NCBI RefSeq assembly: GCF_021532315.1
Contig: NZ_JAKGAO010000009.1
Span: 310,001-374,000 of the forward strand
Length of the DNA: 64,000 nt
From: Paenibacillus tarimensis
Lineage (GTDB): Bacteria > Bacillota > Bacilli > Paenibacillales > Paenibacillaceae
Reading direction: 5' to 3'
In this document: positions 27,274 through 37,935 of the stretch, one piece after another
How positions within the stretch are numbered: position 1 is the stretch's first letter
Layout: every line of letters starts with the position of its first letter
The notes under the pieces: model-generated
The model's input: only the letters and a program-made list of their open reading frames with translations
Database searches by the model: none
Told to the model about the DNA's origin: nothing
Position numbers and translations under genes: made by a program

Positions 27274-27738
27274 TTGGGAACAACCGGGGTATCGAAGGAG
27301 ACGCTGTATGTACTGTTCGATAATACATGTATGCTGTGCAAACAGACAGTGGCCCGTCTAAAGCAGCTTCACTCTGCCGCTGAGCTGGTGTATGTTCCGC
27401 TGCAGCTGCTTGATGAACCGGACGCACCGGAAGTACCCGGGGCGGCTTCGCTTAATAGAGAGGCGCTGCTCGAGAAGCTGCACGTTGTGGACATGTCGGG
27501 CAGGATTTACGCTGGAGCGGATGGCATCGTGCGCATCATGAGAACGCTGCGCGGTCTGCGGCGTCTTGCCTGGCTCTATCGCTTGCCGGGGATGAGGCTT
27601 CTGGCAGACGCAGTATACCGGTATGTGGCCAAGCGCCGGTATGACTGGTTCGGGCGCGCGGATGAAGGCTGTGCCGGCGGGGCTTGTTCACTGCCCCGAC
27701 GAGACGATATCCAGGACGGAAAGGGGATGAGGGAATGA
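27274..27738 (+). CDS. DCC-family (DUF393) thiol-disulfide oxidoreductase-like protein
   Basis: About 154 residues. LFDNTCMLCKQTVARL is the DCC motif, with a CxxC pair in a thioredoxin-like setting; the aromatic-basic C-terminal part (YRYVAKRRYDWFG) and a late Cys pair (GCAGGAC) are also typical. The biochemical role of this family is not settled. A TTG start at 27274 fits GGAGAGGGGG; an ATG at 27223 without a good ribosome site is the alternative. The gene overlaps the next one by 4 bases. Confidence 0.75.
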   Translation: MGTTGVSKETLYVLFDNTCMLCKQTVARLKQLHSAAELVYVPLQLLDEPDAPEVPGAASLNREALLEKLHVVDMSGRIYAGADGIVRIMRTLRGLRRLAWLYRLPGMRLLADAVYRYVAKRRYDWFGRADEGCAGGACSLPRRDDIQDGKGMRE

Positions 27739-29921
27739 GAATGAGCGGGGATAAGCCTGAGATTGGCACCATGCAGCAGGATTCGGGGCCCAGGCTGCCG
27801 GGAAGCAAGCTCAGCAGGCAGACGGCTTTTTGGTTCATGGCGCTGATGCTGGCGCTGTCCGGTACAGTGGCGTACAAGGTACCGGTACAGGCGGCTGTTC
27901 CGGCGCTGGACAATATTCGGGTGGCGATTTTTATGGAGCTTCCGGGCAAATTCACGCTTAACACCCCTGCTGTTACGTTATCGGCAGCCTCTGGTCTAGA
28001 GATCGGCTTCCGGGAGCCGGGAGGAACGGTTGGGGTTATGCAGGCTGCCGCTGGCGAGCAGACGCGGTTTATGCTGGATGACTACAAAGTGCGTGTTGCC
28101 GAGACAACGGATCTGGCCGTGGCAGCTGCCGCATACAAGCGCCTTCAGGGATCTTCTGGCAGCGGTACGATTCAATCACTGTTTAAGAATGGCAGGGCGG
28201 TCTATCAAGTACTTGAGGGAAGCTATGCGACTGCGGCACTTGCTCAATCTGCGCTGGATAAATGGAGTAAGGACGCAGCGCTGTCGGGAGCTTCAGGCGG
28301 CAGGATGGAAGTGACAGGGCCCCACCGCTTGGAGGCAGGCCCGTTCGGCACGCTGGCCGAAGCCCGTGAAGCGGCTCAGACATTCGGAGCGGCGGGAATT
28401 GATGCCTTCCCGGCAGTCAAGCCGCCAGCAGCAGCGGGCGAACAAGCAAGCTATAGTGTCCTTGTCGGGGCAGCGGCGTCAGAGGCTGGATTAAACGCTG
28501 TAAAGACAGCGGCGGCTAAGATTACCGCCTATGGTTCCTTGAAGTCATTCGATCCGTCTGCCGGCGCTTATCTGATGGTTCTCAGTGACCATACGATCAG
28601 CCAATCCGCCAAGGCAGGGTTGTCTTATGCGCTGCCTCCGGAAGGAACGAAGGCCTGGATAACTGCCTCTGGAGGCGGTACGGGTATCAAGCTTACCGAG
28701 CGGTACAGCCGGACATACCGCGGGGCTTTTGAAATCAGCGGCTTTAACAAGCGGCTCGCTGTCATCAATGAGCTTCCCTTCGAGCAATACCTGTATTCAG
28801 TTGTAGGCGGGGAAATGCCGGCTTCATGGCCGGCCGAATCGCTTAAAGCTCAAGCTGTAGCCGCCCGAACCTATGCGCTCTATCAGGGCTTGGGATTCAA
28901 GATCGCCCATGTGGTGGACAGTGTATTAAGCCAGGCATATGGGGGAATCGGCTACGAGAAGGAACCGACTATTGCGGCAGTGGATGCGACAAAAGGCGAG
29001 GTCATACTGCACAAGGGAAAACTGATTGAGGCGCTTTTCTCTTCCAGCGCCGGAGGAGCAACTGCAGATGCAGCGGAAATATGGGGAAATCCGGTTGCCT
29101 ATTTAACGTCGGTGCCAAGCTCCGACGAGATTTCGGAGAAGGGACTTTACCGCTGGTACCGGGTTGTGCTGCCCGACAGCCGGACGGGCTATATACGGGA
29201 GGATCTGCTGGCACAGACCGGATCGAAGACCTTGACGGGTCTTGAAATTATGTCAGTCAAGACGGATGGTGCAGCGGTTCGCCCCATCCCGCTTATCCAG
29301 AGCGCTGTGGAACCGGTGACCCGTTTAAATAGCGGCGTAAGGGTCGCAGTGCTCGAGAAAGCTGTCCAGTCCAATGAGATGAAGTGGGTAAGAGGGCCGT
29401 TCACCCCGGAAGCCCTCATGAAGTCGATGAGCGGGAAGTCGGCTACGGCGGTTGCAGGCCCGGTTACCACACTTGAAGTCGGTAAGCGCGGTGTTTCCGG
29501 ACGTGTTACCGAGCTGCTTGTCAATGGCAGGAAGCTGGATGTGAAGACACCTGATACGCTGCGCTCCGCATTGGGAGGCCTGCCGAGTACCCGGTTTCAG
29601 GTAGATGAAACCGGTCGTTATACGATTCTGGGCGGCAGCGGCTCTTCCCGTCAGAAGCCGGATAACAATGCTGTCTATGCAGTCGGGGCAGACGGCAGGC
29701 CGGTTAAGCTGGATGATCCGGGCTTATATATCATGAGCGGTAAGGGCACCGTCCGGGCCGCCACGAAGGACCCGTCCTTCCGGTTTACAGGCACAGGCTA
29801 CGGGCATGGCGTCGGATTATCTCAATGGGGTGCCCGCAGTCTTGCCGATGCAGGGTATGACTACCAATATATATTGAAATACTATTATAATAACGTGACG
29901 ATCAGTAAGGACGGAAGATAA
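27735..29921 (+). CDS. SpoIID/LytB-domain protein
   Basis: A 728-residue exported or membrane-anchored protein. A hydrophobic segment lies near residues 30-50 ([18 protein letters not shown]). A SPOR-like region follows at about 105-200. The SpoIID domain is in the centre ([32 protein letters not shown]), and [14 protein letters not shown] at the C-terminus completes it. SpoIID proteins are lytic transglycosylases cleaving glycan strands lacking stem peptides during engulfment; relatives such as LytB act on amidases or wall. It is longer than SpoIID proper, so it is a paralogue, located between ruvB and queA. ATG overlaps the previous stop. Confidence 0.85.
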   Translation: MRMSGDKPEIGTMQQDSGPRLPGSKLSRQTAFWFMALMLALSGTVAYKVPVQAAVPALDNIRVAIFMELPGKFTLNTPAVTLSAASGLEIGFREPGGTVGVMQAAAGEQTRFMLDDYKVRVAETTDLAVAAAAYKRLQGSSGSGTIQSLFKNGRAVYQVLEGSYATAALAQSALDKWSKDAALSGASGGRMEVTGPHRLEAGPFGTLAEAREAAQTFGAAGIDAFPAVKPPAAAGEQASYSVLVGAAASEAGLNAVKTAAAKITAYGSLKSFDPSAGAYLMVLSDHTISQSAKAGLSYALPPEGTKAWITASGGGTGIKLTERYSRTYRGAFEISGFNKRLAVINELPFEQYLYSVVGGEMPASWPAESLKAQAVAARTYALYQGLGFKIAHVVDSVLSQAYGGIGYEKEPTIAAVDATKGEVILHKGKLIEALFSSSAGGATADAAEIWGNPVAYLTSVPSSDEISEKGLYRWYRVVLPDSRTGYIREDLLAQTGSKTLTGLEIMSVKTDGAAVRPIPLIQSAVEPVTRLNSGVRVAVLEKAVQSNEMKWVRGPFTPEALMKSMSGKSATAVAGPVTTLEVGKRGVSGRVTELLVNGRKLDVKTPDTLRSALGGLPSTRFQVDETGRYTILGGSGSSRQKPDNNAVYAVGADGRPVKLDDPGLYIMSGKGTVRAATKDPSFRFTGTGYGHGVGLSQWGARSLADAGYDYQYILKYYYNNVTISKDGR

Positions 29922-29925
29922 ACGC

Positions 29926-30972
29926 ATGAATGTAGATCAATTTGATTTTCACCTGCCGGAGCATCTGATCGCCCAGACGCCGCTTAAGGAACGTACGGCG
30001 TCGAGGCTGTTAGCTCTGGATAAGAGGAACGGCGGAATAACGCATGGTATGTTTAAGGACTTAAAGCAATATCTCCGCCCCGGTGATACGCTGGTATTGA
30101 ATGATACCCGCGTCCTGCCGGCCAGGCTGCATGGCGTCAAGGCGGATACAGGCGGCCAGGTGGAGCTGCTCCTCCTTAAGCAGGAAGAGAATAACTGCTG
30201 GGAGACGCTGGCGAAGCCGGCCAAGAAACTGAAGATTGGCACCGTGCTGCATTTCGGCGAATCTGCCGAAGGCACACCTTTGCTGAAAGCCATTGTCCGG
30301 GACGAAGGCGACATGGGAGCACGCACGGTTGAGTTTGTCTATGACGGCATCTTTCACGAGCTTCTGGACCAGCTGGGCGAAATGCCGCTGCCTCCTTACA
30401 TAAGAGAGAGGCTCGATGATCGAGAGCGGTACCAGACGGTCTATTCCAAGCATGAAGGCTCGGCTGCCGCACCAACGGCAGGACTGCATTTTACCTCTGA
30501 ATATCTGGAAGAGCTGCGCGCGGCTGGTATACAGATCGCCTTTGTCACGCTGCATGTGGGACTCGGAACATTCCGGCCCATGACCGTGGATAAGGTGGAA
30601 GAGCATGTGATGCATGCAGAGTATTATGAGCTGAGTGATGAGAATGCCAGACTGATCAAGGAAACCAGGGAGCGGGGCGGCCGTGTTGTCGCAGTAGGTA
30701 CGACCTCCGCTCGGACGCTGGAGACGATCGGTACCCGCTATGGTGCCGAGCATATTCAGGCATGCAGCGGCTGGACGGATATATTTATTTTTCCAGGCTA
30801 TAAGTTTACACTGACAGATGCACTGCTGACTAATTTCCATCTTCCGAAGTCCACGCTGGTGATGCTGGTCAGCGCGCTTGCGGGAACGGACCTGACGATG
30901 AAGGCTTATGCCGAGGCCATCGAAAGGGAATACCGGTTTTTCAGCTTCGGCGATGCGATGTTCATATACTAG
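29926..30972 (+). CDS. queA: tRNA preQ1(34) S-adenosylmethionine ribosyltransferase-isomerase
   Basis: A 348-residue enzyme that transfers and isomerises the ribosyl part of SAM onto preQ1 in the tRNA wobble position, giving epoxyqueuosine. [38 protein letters not shown] and GTTSARTLE are family signatures. It is followed 10 bases later by tgt, the preceding pathway step, as in most Firmicutes. Confidence 0.97.
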   Translation: MNVDQFDFHLPEHLIAQTPLKERTASRLLALDKRNGGITHGMFKDLKQYLRPGDTLVLNDTRVLPARLHGVKADTGGQVELLLLKQEENNCWETLAKPAKKLKIGTVLHFGESAEGTPLLKAIVRDEGDMGARTVEFVYDGIFHELLDQLGEMPLPPYIRERLDDRERYQTVYSKHEGSAAAPTAGLHFTSEYLEELRAAGIQIAFVTLHVGLGTFRPMTVDKVEEHVMHAEYYELSDENARLIKETRERGGRVVAVGTTSARTLETIGTRYGAEHIQACSGWTDIFIFPGYKFTLTDALLTNFHLPKSTLVMLVSALAGTDLTMKAYAEAIEREYRFFSFGDAMFIY

Positions 30973-30982
30973 GATTGGATGA

Positions 30983-32122
<1,140 letters not shown>

Positions 32123-32136
32123 AAGGGGGGATATAT

Positions 32137-32445
32137 ATGTGGTTAGCAGATGCAGCAGCCCCAAGCGGCGGCGGTCTGATTAACATGCTCTGGCCGTTTG
32201 TTCTGATGTTTGCGGTATTTTATTTCTTGCTTATCCGCCCGCAGCAGAAGAAGCAGAAGCAGCGCAACCTCATGCTGAACCAGCTTAAGAAGGGTGACAA
32301 AATCACCACGATTGGCGGTATGCATGGCACGATTGTAGAACTGACAGATGACACGGTTGTTCTGCGCGTTAATGACGCGACGAAGATTACCTTCGAGCGC
32401 AGCGCGATCAACAATGTCGTATCAGCTGAAACGGCAGCGGAGTAA
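32137..32445 (+). CDS. yajC: preprotein translocase accessory subunit YajC
   Basis: A 102-residue protein with one N-terminal membrane helix (MLWPFVLMFAVFYFLLIRPQQKK) and a conserved cytoplasmic part (KKGDKITTIGGMHGTIVEL; FERSAI). It associates with SecDF in the Sec system. AAAGGGGGG before the ATG decides the start. Confidence 0.95.
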   Translation: MWLADAAAPSGGGLINMLWPFVLMFAVFYFLLIRPQQKKQKQRNLMLNQLKKGDKITTIGGMHGTIVELTDDTVVLRVNDATKITFERSAINNVVSAETAAE

Positions 32446-32457
32446 GTTATCACCAAG

Positions 32458-32497
32458 AGCGGGTTCACGTCCTTACGGCCGGACCGCTTTTTTTTTA
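32458..32497 (+). terminator. terminator after yajC
   Basis: AGCGG at 32458-32462 pairs with CCGCT at 32484-32488 with extra internal pairing (GTCC with GGAC), then nine Ts. Confidence 0.65.
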
Positions 32498-32508
32498 TGT
32501 CTGCCTAA

Positions 32509-32552
32509 CAAAAACAAGCTGTTCCCTGAACCTTATATCCGGGAGCAGCTTG
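32509..32552 (-). terminator. terminator for the PAP2-family gene (reverse strand)
   Basis: CAAGCTGTTCCC (32515-32526) pairs with GGGAGCAGCTTG (32541-32552) with one wobble; on the reverse strand it is followed by GTTTTTGTT. Confidence 0.75.
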
Positions 32553-32578
32553 CAGTTAGGTTAAGAACATCTATATCA

Positions 32579-33424
32579 TTATTTGGCTTCGTCTCTAGCG
32601 TAGAGAACACCGACCTCGCCCAGCGCTTTACCAGGGAGGGGACGAACCTGAGCAATCCGCAGACCCATTGCAGAAGCGAACACTCCGAGCATCACACCGC
32701 CAAACATATCCGTCAGCCAGTGAATGCCCAAGTAGAAGATAGAGAAAATAATAATGGACGCCGTTATTCCGCAGAACCAAGCCCAACCCTTAATACCTGA
32801 GCGGAATGCCAGAATGGCCATTGTGACGGACATGGAGGTATGAAGACTTGGAAAGCAATTATCAAGCCCCGATAGCTCCCTATACTGGGTTTCGAAGCTT
32901 GGAAACACTTCCAGCATCCGGAACTGGACGGTAGGATCGAATGCCCATACCTCTTTCACAGGAAAGAACAGGTAGAAGGGGATGGCGATCAGATAATTCA
33001 TCATAACAGCGTAGCAGGTCGCATAATATAACTGGTAATTTTTTTTGTACGTATAGATGCCAATTGAGACGATAAGCAGCGACTGAAAGACAATCAGGTA
33101 CATGAAGGACAGGAAGGATGTCATCCAGGGTGCGTAAAACAGATTCTGAAGCCCGCTGACAAATCCGCCTTCAAGTGAATGAATGAATCCTGTAAAGTCG
33201 CTGGTAATATTCATACTCTCCTCCAGCGATAATTCCCACTTGTTCAAAAACAATATTGCCAGCAGTGCCGCAAAATGAAGCAGGTAGCGGGGCGATGATG
33301 CCAGCTCTTTAAAGAATCGGATGACCGGGAATAATGGAAAGGTGCGTGTGCCGGCCCACAATAAAATGAAGACGGTCAAGGCTGTAAGCCAGGTAACCGT
33401 CTGCATGGACTCGTAATGAATCAT
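32579..33424 (-). CDS. PAP2-superfamily membrane phosphatase
   Basis: A 281-residue protein with about six membrane helices. NCFPSLHTSMS gives the central PAP2 motif and YLGIHWLTDMFGG the third, with catalytic His and supporting Asp; the first motif is replaced by PVKEVWAF, as in the inositol phosphorylceramide synthase-like (PAP2_3) branch. It should act on a lipid phosphate or pyrophosphate at the outer face of the membrane. AGGAGG stands 11 bases before the ATG on the reverse strand. Substrate unknown. Confidence 0.85.
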   Translation of the reverse strand: MIHYESMQTVTWLTALTVFILLWAGTRTFPLFPVIRFFKELASSPRYLLHFAALLAILFLNKWELSLEESMNITSDFTGFIHSLEGGFVSGLQNLFYAPWMTSFLSFMYLIVFQSLLIVSIGIYTYKKNYQLYYATCYAVMMNYLIAIPFYLFFPVKEVWAFDPTVQFRMLEVFPSFETQYRELSGLDNCFPSLHTSMSVTMAILAFRSGIKGWAWFCGITASIIIFSIFYLGIHWLTDMFGGVMLGVFASAMGLRIAQVRPLPGKALGEVGVLYARDEAK

Positions 33425-33521
33425 GTTAGGGAGGTCCTCCTGCTAGTATAGTTCGCTTCGATAACTATGCCAGTATAGCATAGAACAAAGCGGCAGAACT
33501 ATACGGCTGCAGACCAGTTCA

Positions 33522-33929
33522 CTAATTATTTTTGGTTCCAACCCCAAACATTCCTCCCAGGGCTCCCGCGGGTACGGCAGCTGCCAGGAGCATGAATGTC
33601 TCGGTTGTGAACGGTGCATTTGCTGCAAGAAAGCCGGTGACGATTATCAGCAGGGCATAAATAACGCCAGTGACCGCTCCTTGATACCAGCCCTTGCTCT
33701 CCGTCTTGCGTCCGGCAGCAAAGCCGCCGGCCAGAGCGGACAAGCTGTGCAGAATCCAGGCGTACAGCTGCAAGCTTGATTCCTGCAGATTGCTGTAACG
33801 GAGTAATACAGACAGCAGGAGTGCGCCCGCCATCAGCCAAATCATAGCGGTTACCGTCCCGACCAGCAGGGAAGAGCCATTGCGGACATGTGTAACGCCT
33901 TTTGATGCATTTTTCATCGGATTAACCAT
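33522..33929 (-). CDS. yrzE: TIGR04086-family membrane protein (YrzE-like)
   Basis: A 135-residue protein with four hydrophobic helices (LLVGTVTAMIWLMAGALLL; LHSLSALAGGFAAGRK; GAVTGVIYALLIIVTGFLA; AAAVPAGALGGMFGVG). The AGGFAAGR-K glycine pattern and place near yajC match YrzE of B. subtilis. Function unknown. GGAGGAAC precedes the ATG. Confidence 0.8.
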   Translation of the reverse strand: MVNPMKNASKGVTHVRNGSSLLVGTVTAMIWLMAGALLLSVLLRYSNLQESSLQLYAWILHSLSALAGGFAAGRKTESKGWYQGAVTGVIYALLIIVTGFLAANAPFTTETFMLLAAAVPAGALGGMFGVGTKNN

Positions 33930-34075
33930 CGCCGTTCCTCCTTAGAGGCTGTGACAAGCCTTTTTTACACCATATTGCGTATGCCGGGCAATTAGAACAA
34001 TTGTCCTGTTTTTCTTTGTATGAGGGTCATCCAAGCGGGCTAAACTACCGCATACCGGAAACGGAAGGCAGCAGC

Positions 34076-34498
34076 ATGACCATCAACCGGTCAGGGAGGA
34101 TGGAGCTCTTGTATGAAATACTGCTAGTGCTGTTTCTAATCGTGTTTATCTGGATGGCTGCGTTATTCTGTCTCCTTGGCCTGCTGGCTGAAAGCGATCC
34201 GGGGCAGCTGCTCAACAAGGATTTATATGCGGACCGGCATCTCCAACCAGCCGTTTCCAAGGCGTTAAAGAGGATGCCGGCAGGCAGCAAGCCGGCATAC
34301 CGGCTGGAAAAGCTGCCCGTGCTGCTGATTGCGCACGGTAAAGTTATGGAAGAGAACCTGCAGCAAACAGGAAAAACAAGGTTTTGGCTGAATCGCGAAG
34401 TCTCACTGGCGGGGTTGAAGGGTATCCGTCAGGTCTATTGGTGCACGGTTAATGGCCGGGGAGAGCTGTATATTCTCGGAGACAAAAATCTCGGCTGA
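34076..34498 (+). CDS. DUF421 (YetF/YrbG) C-terminal domain protein with a single membrane helix
   Basis: About 140 residues. After a short N-terminus one membrane helix is seen (EILLVLFLIVFIWMAALFCL), then a soluble part: LPVLLIAHGKVMEENLQQTG and GLKGIRQVYWCTVNGRGELYIL resemble the cytoplasmic C-terminal domain of DUF421 proteins, which normally follows three helices. The locus is where B. subtilis has yrbG, a DUF421 gene, beside spoVB. This copy therefore looks shortened at the membrane part. ATG at 34076 fits GGAAGG; a later ATG or TTG is possible. Confidence 0.6.
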   Translation: MTINRSGRMELLYEILLVLFLIVFIWMAALFCLLGLLAESDPGQLLNKDLYADRHLQPAVSKALKRMPAGSKPAYRLEKLPVLLIAHGKVMEENLQQTGKTRFWLNREVSLAGLKGIRQVYWCTVNGRGELYILGDKNLG

Positions 34499-34524
34499 GC
34501 TTGTGGCCTTGCGCCCCATAAGCA

Positions 34525-36147
34525 TTATTTAAAATAACGCCCGACGTATGGAAGCCTGGCCATGTCATGCCGGTCAATAATTCTCATCCATACCATCAGC
34601 AGCAGATAGACTGCAGCGCCTGCTGCGCATGCGCTCAGCATATTCAGCCATTCCGCCTGCAACGGCGCGCGGTTCATTATCAGACGGGAAACCGCGCCCA
34701 TAATGATCATGGCTGATCCTACTTTAACAAAATCCAGAAGCTTCATATGAAAGCCGACAGCACGTAATACCCCAAAGCCGTGAAGAAGCGTCACCAGAAC
34801 GATATTTACATTGATGGCGATTAATGCTCCGTAGATGCCGAGATGCGGAAGTGAGGCGAGCTGTGCAATGAGCACCAGCTTGACCGCCGCGCCTATGAAG
34901 GTGTTCATCAAAGCGGTTCCCGGCTTCTCTAATGCTTGAAGGGCTGCTTGGAGCGGAGCCTGCAAGTAAACAAACAACGCAACAGGAGCCATTAACTGCA
35001 GCATAGGTGTGATTTCGGCGTGGTCGTACAGCAGCCTGCATATCGGCTCGGCAAACAAGTACATGACAACTGCAAATGGCGCACCTGATACCAAAGCCAG
35101 CCTCATGGACTGGTGCAGCCGCTTGTGAATGAGCGCTTTGTCTCCTCTTGCAGCTGCTTCTGACAGGGAGGGCACAAGAGAGACCGCAAGGGAATAAGTC
35201 AATGCAGTCGGCAGCAGAATGACTGGGATAATCATTCCCTGAAGGGCTCCGTACTGGGCAGTCGCTATGCCGGTTATAACGCCTGCAGCGGCCAGACTGC
35301 GCATGGTGAAGATGGATTCGAGCAGATAAGACAGCGAACCGACCAATCTGCTGCCGGTTACGGGCACTGATAAGCCAAGCAGCTTGCGAAGTGCCGAAGG
35401 GTCACGGCCGGAAGCTGACACCTGATCTGACCTTCTGTCACTGTTGGCGGACAGTGAGTTATCCGGCTCAGATTGGTCTGAAGCAGGTAAGTCTGTGGGC
35501 TGAAGGGTTATGCGGTCCTTGCGATGCTGAATAAACAGTACGCCAAGGCCCATCAGTTCACCTATAATTACGCCGGCCATAGCACCTGCAGCCGCCCATT
35601 CAAGACCGTAGGGAAGCATCAGACTGGAGAACAGAAGCATAAAAATGATGCGGACAACCGTTTCGGTGATTTGGGACACAGCTGTCGGAACCATATTCTG
35701 GCAGCCTTGAAAATACCCGCGGTATACGGATGAGACAGCCGTAATGATGAGGATCGGACTCATACATAAGAAAGTGTAATATACCCGGGAATCGGTCAGA
35801 ATATGAGCTGTGATCCAAGGGGCAAGTATGACGGCAGCAGCAGTAAACAGGACTGCAAGTGTTAGTGTAAGCTGCAAGGCTGTGCGGAAAATGATCCGGA
35901 CGCGTAATTCGTCTCCCTGGGTCTTTGCTTCAGCCGTCCACTTGGCAACGGCGAGGGGGATTCCTCCGGTAACAATCGTGATCAGCACGATCATGAAAGG
36001 ATAGGCCAGCTGGAATAGTCCCACGCCTTCTGCCCCTATAATTCTTGGCAGGGCAATACGGGGGATAAATCCAAGTATCCGATTAATGATGCCGGCTGCG
36101 AGCAGTATCATAGCTCCCTTAATGAATGTTTGCTTCGTCTTACTCAA
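34525..36147 (-). CDS. spoVB: stage V sporulation protein B, MOP-superfamily lipid flippase
   Basis: A 540-residue polytopic protein with about 14 helices, beginning MSKTKQTFIKGAMILLAAG; RILGFIPRIALPRIIGAEGVGLF is the typical first loop. SpoVB is needed for spore cortex synthesis, probably as lipid II or precursor flippase of the MurJ/MviN type in the mother-cell-derived membrane. A hydrophilic insert of about 40 residues (residues 210-255, Ser/Asp rich) interrupts the membrane part. It converges with the DUF421-like gene with only 26 bases between. Confidence 0.9.
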   Translation of the reverse strand: MSKTKQTFIKGAMILLAAGIINRILGFIPRIALPRIIGAEGVGLFQLAYPFMIVLITIVTGGIPLAVAKWTAEAKTQGDELRVRIIFRTALQLTLTLAVLFTAAAVILAPWITAHILTDSRVYYTFLCMSPILIITAVSSVYRGYFQGCQNMVPTAVSQITETVVRIIFMLLFSSLMLPYGLEWAAAGAMAGVIIGELMGLGVLFIQHRKDRITLQPTDLPASDQSEPDNSLSANSDRRSDQVSASGRDPSALRKLLGLSVPVTGSRLVGSLSYLLESIFTMRSLAAAGVITGIATAQYGALQGMIIPVILLPTALTYSLAVSLVPSLSEAAARGDKALIHKRLHQSMRLALVSGAPFAVVMYLFAEPICRLLYDHAEITPMLQLMAPVALFVYLQAPLQAALQALEKPGTALMNTFIGAAVKLVLIAQLASLPHLGIYGALIAINVNIVLVTLLHGFGVLRAVGFHMKLLDFVKVGSAMIIMGAVSRLIMNRAPLQAEWLNMLSACAAGAAVYLLLMVWMRIIDRHDMARLPYVGRYFK

Positions 36148-36332
36148 GGTTAGGTCCCCTCATCTCTATGGAAGGCTGATGGGCCGGCCTGTCCGTGCCC
36201 TATAGTCAATATGTATGCAGCCTGTCTTGGCGCATGCCAACATTTCAGTAAATCACTGGGCGCAGCAGGATAATGAAGGGGAGCAGCGAATTAGTATCGG
36301 ATAGACGTGAATATCGGGGGAGGCTTGCGACG

Positions 36333-36587
36333 ATGTCGGAACAGTCATTGACCGATGAGGAGCTTACGATGCTGGTGGAATCACTTTGCGAGAGTAAAGC
36401 GGAGGAATTTCGATTAATCGGGTATGAGCATGTGACAGGCAGGGAAGTATGGGACTGCGTAAGCGAGAAATACAGCCGGACAGGAATGCCGGCGCTGCAT
36501 CAAATCGTGAACGATATTTTATCGCTGAAGACGACGCAGTTTATGAATTTCCTGACATTGGGCGCTTACAAAGGGACCTACTTCTAA
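36333..36587 (+). CDS. ComN-like post-transcriptional regulator (YrzD family)
   Basis: A small 84-residue protein. ALHQIVNDILSLKTTQFMNFLT and TDEELTMLVESLCESKAEEF resemble ComN/YrzD, which in B. subtilis controls comE mRNA and is recruited to division sites. The ATG is placed by GGGGGAGG at 36316-36323. It ends at a terminator whose T-run touches the next promoter. Confidence 0.75.
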   Translation: MSEQSLTDEELTMLVESLCESKAEEFRLIGYEHVTGREVWDCVSEKYSRTGMPALHQIVNDILSLKTTQFMNFLTLGAYKGTYF

Positions 36588-36606
36588 AAGTCGGGTCTCT
36601 TTTTTT
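36574..36606 (+). terminator. terminator after the comN-like gene
   Basis: GGGACC pairs with GGTCTC (one wobble), then six Ts; the stem begins inside the coding end and the T-run overlaps the secD -35 box. Confidence 0.6.
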
Positions 36607-36633
36607 GACTCGAATTTCAAGCGTCGGTATAAT
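36605..36633 (+). promoter_or_regulatory. sigma-A promoter for secD-secF
   Basis: TTGACT (36605-36610), 17-base spacer, TATAAT (36628-36633), close to consensus. Confidence 0.82.
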
Positions 36634-36669
36634 GGGAATATTGAGTAGACAAGGGGGAGCAAGAAGGCA

Positions 36670-37935
36670 ATGAAGAGAATGCTGGCTTTCATCCTGATTG
36701 TGGTTGTTACGTTCGCAGCCATAGCGGTCACCAGCCCGGACTTAGTACGTAAAATTAATCTGGGCTTGGATCTTAAGGGCGGGTTTGAAATCTTGTATGA
36801 GGCGAAGCCGCTGCAGCCGGGCGGTCAAGTGACGAAGGAGTCTCTGATCGAGACGGCCAAGAGCTTGGAAAGACGGATTAATGCCACAGGTGTTTCCGAA
36901 CCAGAGATAACAACTGAAGGAGACAACCGGATCCGGGTCAAGCTTGCGGGCGTGGACGATGAAGAGAGCGTGCGAACAAAGCTGAAAGAGCCTGCTGTCC
37001 TTACGTTCCGGAGCATGCGCGGCTGCCAGCCTGAGGAAGGTTTTTGTAAGGTAGAGCTTATTGGCACCGATTTTGTTGAGAATGGTGCCGGTATTGATCA
37101 GGACGCTCTTGGCGGGTGGAAAATCACGATCCAGCTTAAGAGCGCAGCAAAATTTGCGGAAATTACCCGGGAAATAGCCAAGCTTCCGCTCGGTCAGAAC
37201 CAGCTGGCGATCTATCTGGATGAAGAGCAGCTTTCGGCTCCATCCGTGTCGGGTGAGATTAACAGCTCCAGTGCCGAAATTACCGGCAGTTTCTTACGCG
37301 AGGAAGCAAAGGAGATCGCAGACACTATCAACCTTGGTGCGCTGCCCCTGAAGCTTGAGGATCGCTACATGCAGTCCGTAGATGCAACGCTGGGACAGAT
37401 GTCCCTGCAGCAGACCGTCTTTGCCGGCATTCTGGGATCGGCGATTGTGCTGCTGTTCATGCTGGTGTTCTACCGTCTTCCGGGGCTGGTAGCTTCGATC
37501 TCCCTTATCGCATATATCTGGCTCCTGCTTGTCGGAGTATGGCTGATGAACGTAACACTTACCCTGCCGGGTATTGCAGCTGTTGTTCTTGGTATCGGTA
37601 TGGCGGTAGATGCCAACATTATTACCTATGAACGGATTAAGGAAGAGCTTCGCAGCGGCAAGAGCATTCTGTCGTCCTTAAAGGCGGGCTCGCGAAATTC
37701 GTTCCGTACGATTATGGACGCGAATGTAACGACCATTATTGCGGGCAGTGTGCTCTATATAATCGGGACCGGCGCTGTCAAGGGATTTGCGGTAGTCCTA
37801 ATTATGAGTATCGTCATCAGTATTATCACGAACGTCGGGTACTCGCGTCTGCTGCTGTACCTGCTGATTCGCAGCAACGTGATCAAGAATAAGGCGCTGT
37901 TCGGTGTAAAGGAGAGTGAAATCCGTGCGCTATAA
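36670..37935 (+). CDS. secD: protein translocase subunit SecD
   Basis: A 421-residue membrane protein. LGLDLKGGFEILYE is the D1 motif; a periplasm-side P1 domain follows; TLGQMSLQQTVFAG starts the helix bundle and GMAVDANIITYERIKEELR is the D5 motif with the conserved Asp and Arg used in proton coupling. It uses the proton gradient to help proteins leave the SecYEG channel. In Bacillus SecD and SecF are one polypeptide; here they are separate and overlap by 11 bases. Confidence 0.95.
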   Translation: MKRMLAFILIVVVTFAAIAVTSPDLVRKINLGLDLKGGFEILYEAKPLQPGGQVTKESLIETAKSLERRINATGVSEPEITTEGDNRIRVKLAGVDDEESVRTKLKEPAVLTFRSMRGCQPEEGFCKVELIGTDFVENGAGIDQDALGGWKITIQLKSAAKFAEITREIAKLPLGQNQLAIYLDEEQLSAPSVSGEINSSSAEITGSFLREEAKEIADTINLGALPLKLEDRYMQSVDATLGQMSLQQTVFAGILGSAIVLLFMLVFYRLPGLVASISLIAYIWLLLVGVWLMNVTLTLPGIAAVVLGIGMAVDANIITYERIKEELRSGKSILSSLKAGSRNSFRTIMDANVTTIIAGSVLYIIGTGAVKGFAVVLIMSIVISIITNVGYSRLLLYLLIRSNVIKNKALFGVKESEIRAL

